A stretch of DNA of 64,000 nt from Dietzia natronolimnaea (GTDB lineage: Bacteria > Actinomycetota > Actinomycetes > Mycobacteriales > Mycobacteriaceae), in assembly GCF_002289575.1 (NCBI RefSeq), contig NZ_NTGA01000015.1, positions 87,945-151,944 of the forward strand, given 5' to 3'. Under the pieces are notes generated by a model, which had not been told where the DNA came from, ran no database searches, and was given only the letters and a program-made list of their open reading frames with translations. The position numbers were made by a program, and so were the translations under genes. This document shows positions 32,804-40,380 of this stretch, piece after piece. The first letter of the stretch is position 1. The number at the start of each line of letters is the position of its first letter.

Positions 32804-33087
32804 GCGCTGACGAGGACGTCCGGGTGAGACGCGACCCCGCCGCCGGCCGCTTCGAGATCGTGGTCGACGGCGTGGTGGCGGGTTTCGCGGACTACAGCGA
32901 CGCGGACGGCGTCAGGACGTTTCCGCACACCGTGGTCGATCCCGAGTTCGGCGGTCGCGGGCTGGCCGGTCGGATGATCGGGGAGGCACTGGAGGTCACC
33001 CGCGACGAGGGACTGCGCGTCCGACCCGCCTGCGCATTCGTCGAGCGGTACGTGCAGAAGCACCCGGAATCGGCGGATCTCGCCTGA
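32800..33087 (+). CDS. small GNAT N-acetyltransferase (YjdJ-like)
   Basis: This 95-residue protein has the reduced GNAT fold of the YjdJ group. Strands lead to FPHTVVDPEFGGRGLAGRMI, which includes the acetyl-CoA-binding (R/Q)-x-x-G-x-(G/A) loop as GGRGLA, and FVERYVQKHPE at the end. It is translationally coupled to the universal stress protein by an ATGA overlap. The substrate is unknown. Confidence 0.82.
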   Translation: MSADEDVRVRRDPAAGRFEIVVDGVVAGFADYSDADGVRTFPHTVVDPEFGGRGLAGRMIGEALEVTRDEGLRVRPACAFVERYVQKHPESADLA

Positions 33088-33245
33088 GGATCCCGCTCAC
33101 ATGACACCTGAGGCGCAGGTGAGTAACGAATAAGCGACGATTAACCCCACACACGGTCCCACCGGAGGCGCCCGGAGCCCAGCCGTGTTCTCCTGAGGGG
33201 GCGGCTCGCACACGGGCCGAGTACCTCTCGGGAAAGGACTACATC

Positions 33246-33533
33246 ATGGGCACGATTATCGCCTGGATCATCATCGGCGGACTCGCCGGATGGATCGCCT
33301 CCAAGATCATGAAGCGTGACGCCCAGATGGGCATCATCGCCAACATTGCCGCCGGCATCGTCGGCGCCTTCATCGTCGGCTGGCTCGTCTCGTTCTTCAC
33401 CAACAGCGAGGGCGGAGCGATGCCGCAGGCATTCTCCATTCCCGGCATCCTCGCCGCCATCGTCGGCGCCTGCCTCGTGATCTGGCTCGTCAGCCTCGTC
33501 AGCGGTCGCAGCAACCGCGGCACCCGCGTCTGA
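33246..33533 (+). CDS. GlsB/YeaQ-family membrane protein
   Basis: This 95-residue protein has three hydrophobic helices and Gly-rich packing (IIGGLAGWIASKIMKRDAQMG), the signature of the transglycosylase-associated YeaQ/YmgE family induced by stress in other bacteria. GGAAAGGA lies before the ATG. A strong terminator follows. The mechanism is unknown in the family. Confidence 0.85.
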   Translation: MGTIIAWIIIGGLAGWIASKIMKRDAQMGIIANIAAGIVGAFIVGWLVSFFTNSEGGAMPQAFSIPGILAAIVGACLVIWLVSLVSGRSNRGTRV

Positions 33534-33576
33534 CGGCGCACTGACGCCAGGAGACGCACGAACTCCGGACGAGTCC

Positions 33577-33613
33577 GAACGGCCCGGCCCCGCACGACAG
33601 GGCCGGGCCGTTC
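33577..33613. terminator. strong hairpin terminator
   Basis: GAACGGCCCGGCCC (33577-33590) and GGGCCGGGCCGTTC (33600-33613) form a perfect 14-bp stem with a 9-base loop after the GlsB-family gene. Confidence 0.85.
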
Positions 33614-33650
33614 GTCTCCTCACCGCGAGCACCCGACGAAAGGACCGGAC

Positions 33651-33884
33651 ATGGGTCTGATCGACAAGATCAAGAACATCGGCAGGAACCCCGCCAGGCT
33701 CAACTCGGCCGTCGCGAAGACCGGGGACTACCTGAACGACAAGGCCGGCGGCGCCAACAAGAGGCAGCAGGACAGCGGGGCCGACGGCCCGGACAGCAGC
33801 CCGGCCCACGACCCGGCCGACGTGCAGCCTGACGACACCGTGACGGGTGACCGCCCTCCCGCCGGGGGACAGCCCCCGGCGTGA
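33651..33884 (+). CDS. small Rv0909-type antitoxin-like protein
   Basis: This 77-residue soluble protein starts MGLIDKIKNIGRNP and has SAVAKTGDYLNDKAGG, resembling the short Rv0909 family annotated as possible antitoxins (G-(I/L)-x-D-K-x-K then a D/K-rich helix). The tail is Pro/Asp-rich and probably disordered. AAAGGA precedes the ATG. No toxin gene is adjacent, so a toxin-antitoxin role is doubtful. Confidence 0.55.
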   Translation: MGLIDKIKNIGRNPARLNSAVAKTGDYLNDKAGGANKRQQDSGADGPDSSPAHDPADVQPDDTVTGDRPPAGGQPPA

Positions 33885-33951
33885 ACCGGGCCATCGGGTC
33901 CGGTGTCGCCTGACACGGCACCGGTCCCGCCGAGACCGCGGCGCCAGCCGA

Positions 33952-33957
33952 TAGTCT
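33952..33957 (+). promoter_or_regulatory. leaderless -10 TAGTCT of the TetR-sortase operon
   Basis: TAGTCT ends 7 bases before the GTG at 33965; no ribosome binding site lies between. Confidence 0.5.
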
Positions 33958-33964
33958 GTCACCT

Positions 33965-34567
33965 GTGACGAGCGCACGGTCGACCAAACCCGGACCGCGG
34001 GAGCGGCTCCTGGCCACGTCGACTCGTCTGTTCTCCACCGACGGGATCCGGGCGGTGGGCATCGACCGGATCCTCAGGGAGGCCAAGGTCGCCAAGGCCA
34101 GCCTCTACAACACCTATGGCTCCAAGGACGAGCTGGTCGTGGCATACCTCAGAGCCATGGCCGAGCGGGACCGCGCCCTGTGGCAGCGACGGGCGGACGC
34201 CGCGCCCGATTCGCGGGGGCGCATTCTCGCCCTGTTCGACCTCGTCCGCGAGCGCGTGGAGCCCGCGACCCCCGGGTCGTGTCACCTCGCCGCCGCCATC
34301 GAGTTCCCCAGCCCCTGCACCGACGGTGAGCGCGCCATCCGGGAGGCGGTGACCGACCAGCGGGCGTGGATCGCCTCCACGCTCCGCTCCGAGCTCGCCG
34401 GCATGGGGCTCGAGGACCCAGACAACATCGCCGACCTGGCGGACCGGTTGGCGATCCTCCACGACGGCTCTGTCACCGCGGCCATGCTCGGCGAGGTGGA
34501 GACCTCGGCGATGACAGCACGCAGCATGGCCGAGCTGATCCTGGGGATGGTCTCGGAACCGTCGTGA
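33965..34567 (+). CDS. TetR-family transcriptional regulator
   Basis: This 200-residue protein has a clear TetR DNA-binding domain (about 10-57): ERLLATSTRLFSTDGIRAVG, a recognition helix in EAKVAKASLYNTYGSKDEL. The C-terminal domain is helical (TetR_C-type with LAAAIEFPSP, as in the YxaF/LmrA group). It overlaps the sortase gene by 4 bases (GTGA), so the regulator and sortase are co-translated. Confidence 0.88.
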   Translation: MTSARSTKPGPRERLLATSTRLFSTDGIRAVGIDRILREAKVAKASLYNTYGSKDELVVAYLRAMAERDRALWQRRADAAPDSRGRILALFDLVRERVEPATPGSCHLAAAIEFPSPCTDGERAIREAVTDQRAWIASTLRSELAGMGLEDPDNIADLADRLAILHDGSVTAAMLGEVETSAMTARSMAELILGMVSEPS

Positions 34568-35382
34568 GGCGCGCGGCGGGTGTGCTGGGAGAGGTGCTGG
34601 TGACGCTCGGCGTCGTGCTGGCACTCTTCGTGGTCTACCAGGTGTGGTGGACGGATCTGGACGCGGCACGCGCCCAGTCCGCCGCCGACGCCGACCTGGA
34701 CCGGCAGTGGGACACGGCGGACAACCCACGGATGCGCGGCGGGGTCCCGGAGGACGCAGAGGACGCGGAGGAAAGGGACCCGGCATTGTCCGGCCTCGCG
34801 GACGGGACCGCGTTCGCCCGCCTGTACATCCCGGCGTTCGGTTCGGACTACCGGTTCGCCGTGGTCTCCGGCACCAGCGACGCGGCTCTGGAGACCGGGC
34901 CCGGGCACTACACCGGGACACAGGGCCCGGGGCAGCCCGGCAACTTCGCCGTCGCCGGTCACCGGGTGGGCCGTGGATCGCCGTTCAACGATCTCGACGC
35001 CCTGCGCTCCTGCGACGCCCTGGTGTACGCCACCGCGGACCGGTGGCTGATCTACCGCGTACTGCCCGTCGACGCCCCCGATCCCGACTCGGCGCGCGAG
35101 CAGGCCGCCGAATGTCTGCCCGCAGAGCTCGCCGACCGCGCGACCTCGGGACCATACGAGGGGCTGTCCGGGATGTCGGTGGTCCGACCAGAGGACGTGT
35201 GGGTGATCGACGCGGTGCCCGGACGCGCCGAGCCACCCTCCCCCGAGCTGCTGCCGCTGACGACGCTCACCACGTGCCATCCGCAGTTCTCGGCCGCGGA
35301 GCGGCTCGTCGTGCACGCCGTGCTCGAACGCAGTGAGCCGCGGGTGGCCGGCGAGGCCCCCGTCGAGTTGGGGGGCCGGTGA
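34564..35382 (+). CDS. class E sortase
   Basis: This 272-residue membrane-anchored transpeptidase has an N-terminal helix (about 8-27), an acidic linker, then the sortase barrel. Catalytic residues are visible: His in FAVAGHRVG, Cys in TTLTTCHPQFSA and Arg in ERLVVHAV shortly after. The Cys-x-P segment and the absence of a C-terminal helix fit class E, which prefers LAxTG signals. No substrate with such a signal is in the window. The start is GTG. Confidence 0.88.
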   Translation: MRRAAGVLGEVLVTLGVVLALFVVYQVWWTDLDAARAQSAADADLDRQWDTADNPRMRGGVPEDAEDAEERDPALSGLADGTAFARLYIPAFGSDYRFAVVSGTSDAALETGPGHYTGTQGPGQPGNFAVAGHRVGRGSPFNDLDALRSCDALVYATADRWLIYRVLPVDAPDPDSAREQAAECLPAELADRATSGPYEGLSGMSVVRPEDVWVIDAVPGRAEPPSPELLPLTTLTTCHPQFSAAERLVVHAVLERSEPRVAGEAPVELGGR

Positions 35383-35546
35383 TGTACGCCCGGCTCTACC
35401 GCAGCCTGCCCGGACCGACGCCGGTCCGGATCGTGCTGCTCCTCGCGCTTCTCGCGGCGGTGGTGCTGCTACTCATGGAAGTGGTGTTCCCCGCGGTCGA
35501 GTCACTCATGCCGTACTCGCACGTCGCCGTCGACCCTGCAGACTGA
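35382..35546 (+). CDS. 54-aa single-helix membrane protein
   Basis: The frame starts at the ATG that shares one base with the sortase stop (TGATG) and encodes MYARLYRSLPGPTPVRIVLL and a further hydrophobic run to about residue 40, then a short polar tail ending HVAVDPAD. Similar small membrane proteins follow actinobacterial sortase genes. It ends one base before the convergent lipoprotein gene. A role as sortase partner is inferred from position. Confidence 0.75.
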   Translation: MYARLYRSLPGPTPVRIVLLLALLAAVVLLLMEVVFPAVESLMPYSHVAVDPAD

Positions 35547-35547
35547 G

Positions 35548-36099
35548 TCAGTCGGCTATGCGGGGCGCGACGAGTTCGGCCACCCGCTGCACCTTGACCG
35601 ACTGCTCCTGCGTGGACTGCACCGCCAGGACCTGAGTGCCTCGGGCCAGGACCACCAGGGCGCCACCCGGGCCACCGGTGCGTCCGCCGGTCCATCCTCC
35701 CTCGACGTCCGAGCGCTCGGACTCACCGACGGGGGCCGAGTCGTCCACCAGCTCGGTGGCCCGCTCCTCGGACGCGACCGAATACACGGTCGTCGTGAGC
35801 TGGACCGCCCCGTCCGCGCCGTAGAAGAAGCAGGCGGCGGGGTCGACACGGTCATCGATCCGCACGTCGGTGGCCAGCTCGCCGTTGAGCCTCGACGCCT
35901 CGTCGACAGACAGGTACGGGCACTGCTCACGAGTCACGGGCTCGACCTGGGGGATCTCCGGCTCGCTGGTCTCCGGCGGCGCGGTCCGGATGGTCCCCAT
36001 CTCCGGTGCCGGATCGCCGTCGCCACCGCCGCACCCCGCCGACACACCGAGCAGGACGACGGCCATGGGGGCGAGGAAAGTCGTGGTGGCGATACGCAT
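35548..36099 (-). CDS. DUF2020-like lipoprotein
   Basis: This 183-residue protein has a signal peptide ending in the lipobox VSAGC (Cys23), a Pro/Glu linker and a C-terminal domain with EQCPYL and ACFFYG cysteines. It resembles the mycolata-specific DUF2020 lipoproteins; function unknown. The ATG at 36099 is preceded by TATCCT 7 bases upstream, as in a leaderless mRNA. It is divergent from the TetR gene at 36227. Confidence 0.7.
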   Translation of the reverse strand: MRIATTTFLAPMAVVLLGVSAGCGGGDGDPAPEMGTIRTAPPETSEPEIPQVEPVTREQCPYLSVDEASRLNGELATDVRIDDRVDPAACFFYGADGAVQLTTTVYSVASEERATELVDDSAPVGESERSDVEGGWTGGRTGGPGGALVVLARGTQVLAVQSTQEQSVKVQRVAELVAPRIAD

Positions 36100-36106
36100 G
36101 ATGCCC

Positions 36107-36112
36107 AGGATA
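36107..36112 (-). promoter_or_regulatory. leaderless -10 TATCCT of the lipoprotein gene
   Basis: Minus-strand TATCCT ends 7 bases before the ATG at 36099, with no ribosome binding site. Confidence 0.5.
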
Positions 36113-36152
36113 GGACCCAAACACCTGGGTAGGGTCATCACCACCGAGCGGA

Positions 36153-36210
36153 GACCACCCACCCGCACCGACGACCCACCAGCACCGACCACCCACCCGC
36201 ACCGACGACC
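36153..36210. repeat. 24-bp direct repeat between divergent genes
   Basis: A 24-bp sequence beginning GACCACCCACCCGCACCGAC occurs at 36153-36176 and exactly again at 36187-36210, centre to centre 34 bp. It fills the gap between the lipoprotein promoter and the TetR ribosome binding site. Confidence 0.85.
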
Positions 36211-36226
36211 GACGGGGAGGCGCCAC

Positions 36227-36850
36227 ATGCCCGGCCCATCCACGCACGGAGAAGGCGCCGACCGCGTCGGGAGGCGCCGCCGCGAGCTGCGCGAGACCAT
36301 CTCCTCCGTCGCACTGGACCTCGCCCTCGAACGGGGACTCGACGCGGTGACGGTGGACCAGATCGCCAAGGCCGCCAACGTGTCCCGCCGCACGTTCTTC
36401 AACTACTTCCCGTCCAAGGCCGCCGCGTGCATCCCGGATACCTTCCCCCCGGGCCGCGACGCGGTGCACCTGTTCCTCACCGACCGGTCCGTATCCACGC
36501 TGACCGCGCTCACCCGCCTGTTGTGGCTGCAGGTCTCCATGGCCCGGCAGGAGACCCCTCTGTTCAACCGGTTCCATGACATGTGGCGGCAAGAGCCGGG
36601 AATCCGCACCGAGGTGTACGCGATCCTGTCGCGGACCGAGGAGGAACTCGCCGCGCTGGTGGCCCGCCGAGAGGGCGGCGAGCCCGGGTCCGTGGAGGCC
36701 GCCACCGTCGCGGCGGCCTCGATCGCGATCGTCCGGGTGGCGGTCGAGCAGTGGCGCACCGACGAATCGCCGACTCTGCTGGAGGATCGGATCCGGGAGT
36801 CGTTCGACGCCGTCATCCGGGCGACCGAGATCGTGCCCGGCGAGCCCTGA
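36227..36850 (+). CDS. TetR-family transcriptional regulator
   Basis: This 207-residue protein has a TetR helix-turn-helix (about 15-65): ALERGLDAVTVDQIAKAANV, then SRRTFFNYFPSKAAA. GGGGAGG lies 6 bases before the ATG at 36227. The C-terminal domain resembles the AcrR/MftR-like group. The 24-bp direct repeat just upstream could be its operator. Confidence 0.86.
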   Translation: MPGPSTHGEGADRVGRRRRELRETISSVALDLALERGLDAVTVDQIAKAANVSRRTFFNYFPSKAAACIPDTFPPGRDAVHLFLTDRSVSTLTALTRLLWLQVSMARQETPLFNRFHDMWRQEPGIRTEVYAILSRTEEELAALVARREGGEPGSVEAATVAAASIAIVRVAVEQWRTDESPTLLEDRIRESFDAVIRATEIVPGEP

Positions 36851-36908
36851 ACCCGCGCGGACAGGTGCTCGCGGACCGGCCGGGAGCCTGCATCGAGCCA
36901 CGACATCG

Positions 36909-36914
36909 TAGGAT
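36909..36914 (+). promoter_or_regulatory. leaderless -10 TAGGAT of the DUF3558-like gene
   Basis: TAGGAT ends 6 bases before the ATG at 36921 and no ribosome binding site is present. Confidence 0.55.
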
Positions 36915-36920
36915 CGGTCC

Positions 36921-37814
36921 ATGCGATCGCAGCGACCCCGCACCGCCCCGGGGGGACGAGTCGCCCTGGGATCGGCGGCGTCTGCGGCGGTCCTGGCGAT
37001 CGCGGGGTGCTCGGCGTCCGGCGTCGCGGGTAACGGGGAGACGGGCCCACCCCGGATCTCGCCGGCGCCACAGCCCGACATCGCCGCCGCGATGATCGAG
37101 GGACGCCCCGCCCCCGATGACCGGTTGAACGCCTGCGAGCTCCTCGATCTGCCGACCGATGAGCTGATCGAGTTCACCGGTGCCGACATGCCCGAGATCG
37201 AGCCCATCGGCTCCGGTGATCTGGGCCTGATCTGCACCTACGGCGGCCCGGGATCGCTGGAGCTGTACGAGATGCAGCAGTCGGAGGCGACCACCGAAGA
37301 AGCAGAGGACGCCGACGGGTCCGACACCGCCGACGACGACACAGCCGACACAGCCGACACCGCCACCACGTCCACCGAGGTCAAGCCCATGCCCACGACC
37401 TCGCCCACCTCCCCCCGGACCGCCGCCGCGGACCGGGACGAGATTCCGGATACTTTTGCCGCCGGGGTCGTCAAGCCGCGTGGTGGCCCCCAGGCCGCAC
37501 TCCGTGGACAGCCCGCGCTGCTGGGGGTGCGATACGCCTGCTCGGAGGTCCGCGGCGATGAGTCGGCCTCGATCGCGGATGCGCCGCCGGGCGCCCCCGA
37601 GGCTCCCGCACCGGTGCTCCCCGAGCTCGGCACCGCGTACATCGACTGCGCGGCGGCCCCGACCGGCGGCGGTGTCGAGGTCCACACGATCCTCATCGCG
37701 GACAACGATCTGTGGCACATCACGCTGATCAGCCCGGAGACGCCCCGGTCCCCCGACGCCGAGGCGCGAGCGCTCGCGGGTCTGCACAGGGTCGCCGAGC
37801 ACATCCTCGACTGA
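36921..37814 (+). CDS. DUF3558-like secreted lipoprotein
   Basis: This 297-residue protein has a lipobox LAIAGC (Cys30) after a signal peptide. The domain LNACELLDLPTDELIEF...GLICTYGG resembles the DUF3558 lipoprotein family of actinobacteria. A low-complexity Asp/Thr/Ala insert (about 120-150) contains repeats of DTAD, and the C-terminal part has a further pair of cysteines. Function unknown. It is followed by a terminator. Confidence 0.7.
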   Translation: MRSQRPRTAPGGRVALGSAASAAVLAIAGCSASGVAGNGETGPPRISPAPQPDIAAAMIEGRPAPDDRLNACELLDLPTDELIEFTGADMPEIEPIGSGDLGLICTYGGPGSLELYEMQQSEATTEEAEDADGSDTADDDTADTADTATTSTEVKPMPTTSPTSPRTAAADRDEIPDTFAAGVVKPRGGPQAALRGQPALLGVRYACSEVRGDESASIADAPPGAPEAPAPVLPELGTAYIDCAAAPTGGGVEVHTILIADNDLWHITLISPETPRSPDAEARALAGLHRVAEHILD

Positions 37815-38403
37815 CGTTCCACTGGAAATCAGAAACGGCGCCGGAGCCCCTCAGCATCCGACGCCGTTCCCTTTCAACGGACTGCGCATCGCGCCTTCCG
37901 GTTTCCACGCGCGCCCCGAAAGGCGGCGGGCCGACACCCCCCCAGGTGCCCCGGTAATGAAACCGGCCCCTCATCGTGAAGTAACAGCCCCTCATCCGTT
38001 CTTCACCTCGCCACCGCACCCCCCGGCCGGTGACTGGTTGAACTCTATGTTGCACTCGTTCCGCTGGCAAGCCCATGAACAGCAGTTCTTCTGTTGACTT
38101 ATGGTCAGTACGGGGAGCCGGTTGGCTCACCTGCACTTTTGTGAACACCGTTACCAACGAACGATGGAACCAACCCTCTCCGATCGGGCCCCCTCCGATC
38201 CGGTCCGCAGGACCGCCCCAGTCCGGCGCCCACACATCCACTGCCGCACTCACCGCGCCCACGGGGTTCTGTTACGTATGTTTCCTGTGTGACAATTGTG
38301 GCTAAGCTGAGTCCTGCGGATTCACTCACCGCACCTGTGGCTCACCCCCGTCACCGCCCGAAACGTCACCAGTGCCCGGCTGACCGCGGCCCGAAGGAGA
38401 ACG
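37815..38403. other. 589-bp non-coding region before the L,D-transpeptidases
   Basis: No credible gene. The left end holds a terminator (37834-37868). The middle is mixed in composition with short direct GGCCCCTCAT/GCCCCTCATC copies near 37966 and 37988. TAAGCT at 38303-38308 is a candidate -10 for the transpeptidase gene, giving a leader of about 90 bases. I compared it with the ydaO (cyclic-di-AMP) riboswitch that often precedes actinobacterial wall enzymes and did not find its conserved blocks. Confidence 0.5.
37834..37870 (+). terminator. terminator of the DUF3558-like gene
   Basis: AACGGCG (37834-37840) pairs with CGCCGTT (37862-37868) and an inner CGGA/TCCG pair extends the stem; CCCTTTC follows. 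Confidence 0.6.
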
Positions 38404-39303
38404 ATGACCCGCCGAACCCGCTTCCTCGCGTCCCTCCTGGTCACGACCGGCCTCGCCACCGGCCTCACCGCCGGACTGGCCCCCGCCGCGTCAGCGCAGT
38501 CCGTCGCCTTTCCCGGCCTGGAATCGGCGCCCCTTCCCCAGGTACCCGGGGTGGCCGCGCAACCGGTCCTCACGATCCCCGTGCCGGCACCGCCGCGCCC
38601 CGCGGTGGAACCGGTGGCGTCGGTGTACCCCACCCGCGACGAGACCGTGGGGGTGGCGCAACCCGTCATGATCCGGTTCGACCGGCCCGTCGCCGACCGC
38701 GCCCGGGCGGAGGCCTCCGTCGGGATCCGAACGGCACCGTCCGTCCAGGGGAGGTTCTACTGGGTCGGCGACTCCGAGCTGCGATGGCGGCCCCACGAGT
38801 TCTGGCCCGCCGGCACGGCGGTCACCGTGTGGGCCGGCGGGCAGGAGAACACCTTCCGCACCGGCGACGCGGTCGTCTCGACCTACGACGACGCCACCCA
38901 CCTGGTCACCGTCACCCGCAACGGCCAGATCGTCCGCACGATGAGGGCCTCCGCCGGGCGGGACTCCTACCCCACCCACAACGGCATCTATTACAACGGC
39001 TGGCGTGCGCGCGAGGTCCGGATGGACTCCTCCACCTGGGGACTGTCCAGGACGGCGGGCGGCTACGACACCACCGTCGAGAACGGGGTGCGGTTGAGCT
39101 ACGACGGCATCTTCGTCCACTCCGCGCCGTGGTCGATCGCCGACCAGGGGGTCCGCAACGTCTCCCACGGCTGCATCAACCTCAGTCCCGAGGACGCGGC
39201 CTGGTACTACGACAACACCCGCAACGGCGACCCGTTCATCGTGGTGGGCGGACCGGGTCGGCAATTCGGCGAGTTCGACGGCCAGGGCGACTGGAACTAC
39301 TGA
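38404..39303 (+). CDS. L,D-transpeptidase (YkuD), copy 1
   Basis: This 299-residue secreted enzyme makes 3-3 peptidoglycan cross-links. It has a Sec signal (to SAQS, about residue 35), a Pro-rich linker, an Ig-like domain (about 75-165; VGVAQPVMIRFDRPVADR) and a YkuD domain with the catalytic VSHGCINLS (His-x-Cys, around residue 258) and an upstream His in IFVHSAPWS. GAAGGAG lies 4 bases before the ATG. The architecture matches mycobacterial LdtB/LdtMt2-type enzymes. It is closely related to the gene at 39413, evidently a tandem duplication. Confidence 0.93.
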   Translation: MTRRTRFLASLLVTTGLATGLTAGLAPAASAQSVAFPGLESAPLPQVPGVAAQPVLTIPVPAPPRPAVEPVASVYPTRDETVGVAQPVMIRFDRPVADRARAEASVGIRTAPSVQGRFYWVGDSELRWRPHEFWPAGTAVTVWAGGQENTFRTGDAVVSTYDDATHLVTVTRNGQIVRTMRASAGRDSYPTHNGIYYNGWRAREVRMDSSTWGLSRTAGGYDTTVENGVRLSYDGIFVHSAPWSIADQGVRNVSHGCINLSPEDAAWYYDNTRNGDPFIVVGGPGRQFGEFDGQGDWNY

Positions 39304-39367
39304 GTCGATCGCCAACGGGTGAAACACAATCGGTGCGGACCGCGACACCCTAAGAGAGTCCTCCGCC

Positions 39368-39373
39368 TAGGCT
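39368..39373 (+). promoter_or_regulatory. candidate -10 TAGGCT of the second transpeptidase
   Basis: TAGGCT lies 39 bases before the ATG at 39413, so the second copy probably has its own promoter. Confidence 0.45.
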
Positions 39374-39412
39374 GAGAGGAACCCCTCGCCTCCGTCGTCC
39401 CCAGGAGTAGCA

Positions 39413-40336
39413 ATGACCCGTTCGCCCCGGATCCCGGCCCTCACCGCGATCCTCGCCGCGGCTGCCCTCCTCCTGGGGCTCGCCCCGGGGGCTCACGCGC
39501 AGTCCGTGATGCCGCCGAGCCCGCCCGGCATCCCGCAACTGGAGAACGCCCCGCTGCCCACCCCGCTCATCCCGGGAGTCGGGGCGATGCCGGTGCTGAC
39601 CTACCCGGTGATCGGTCCCGACCGACCCGCGCCGGAGTACGGCGACGTCAACGTCTTCCCGACCCAGAACGAGGTCGTGGGCGTGGCGCAGCCGGTCATG
39701 TTCTTCTTCGACCGGCCCATCGCGGACCGGGCCCGCGCGGAGGCCACGCTCGGCATCCGCACCGAACCGCCGGTGGCCGGGAAGTTCTACTGGGTCACCG
39801 ACTCCCAGGTGCGGTGGCGCCCGCACTCCTTCTGGCCGGTCAACACTTCGGTCACCGTCTGGGCCGGCGGCAAGCGGCAGCAGGCGTTCCGCACCGGTGA
39901 CGCGCTGATCTCGGAGTACGACGACCGCACCAAACTCGTCACCGTCACCCGGAACGGCCAGCACGTGCGCACCATGCGGGCGTCCGCCGGGATGCGCGGC
40001 TGGGAGACCTACAACGGCGTGTATTACACCGGGCAGCGCGGACGGCAGGTCCGGATGAACTCCGAGGCCTTCGGGCTGCGCATCGAGAACGGCGGGTACG
40101 ACTCGATCGTCCACGACGCCGTCCGGCTGAGCTACGACGGCATCTACGTCCACTCGGCCCCGTGGTCCGTCGCCGACCAGGGCGTCCGCAACGTCTCCCA
40201 CGGCTGCATCAACGTCAGCCCCGAGGACGCGCGCTGGTTCTACGACAACACCCGCAACGGCGACCCGTTCATCGTCAAGAACGGCCCGGGTCGCCAGTTC
40301 GGCGCCTTCGACGGCCAGGGCGACTGGAACTACTGA
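39413..40336 (+). CDS. L,D-transpeptidase (YkuD), copy 2
   Basis: This 307-residue paralogue of the previous gene has the same layout: Sec signal to AHAQS, Pro-rich linker, Ig-like domain (VGVAQPVMFFFDRPIADR) and YkuD domain with VSHGCINVS. The C-terminal about 60 residues are nearly identical to copy 1 (QFG-x-FDGQGDWNY ending). GGAG precedes the ATG. The stop-codon context is repeated three times (40322-40372). Confidence 0.93.
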   Translation: MTRSPRIPALTAILAAAALLLGLAPGAHAQSVMPPSPPGIPQLENAPLPTPLIPGVGAMPVLTYPVIGPDRPAPEYGDVNVFPTQNEVVGVAQPVMFFFDRPIADRARAEATLGIRTEPPVAGKFYWVTDSQVRWRPHSFWPVNTSVTVWAGGKRQQAFRTGDALISEYDDRTKLVTVTRNGQHVRTMRASAGMRGWETYNGVYYTGQRGRQVRMNSEAFGLRIENGGYDSIVHDAVRLSYDGIYVHSAPWSVADQGVRNVSHGCINVSPEDARWFYDNTRNGDPFIVKNGPGRQFGAFDGQGDWNY

Positions 40337-40372
40337 GCGACCGGAACTACTGAGCGACTGGACCTACTGAGC
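40322..40372 (+). repeat. three 17-bp tandem copies of the stop context
   Basis: GACTGGAACTACTGAGC (40322-40338, containing the stop codon), GACCGGAACTACTGAGC (40339-40355) and GACTGGACCTACTGAGC (40356-40372) are head-to-tail. Only the first is coding. Confidence 0.95.
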
Positions 40373-40380
40373 GGCGGGGA

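Noticed and set aside
33651..33884. Toxin-antitoxin module
   Set aside because: Only the antitoxin-like small protein is present; the flanking genes are a GlsB-type membrane protein and a TetR regulator.
38105..38403. ydaO (cyclic-di-AMP) riboswitch before the L,D-transpeptidase
   Set aside because: Location is suggestive, but I could not find the conserved purine-rich blocks or pseudoknot partners.
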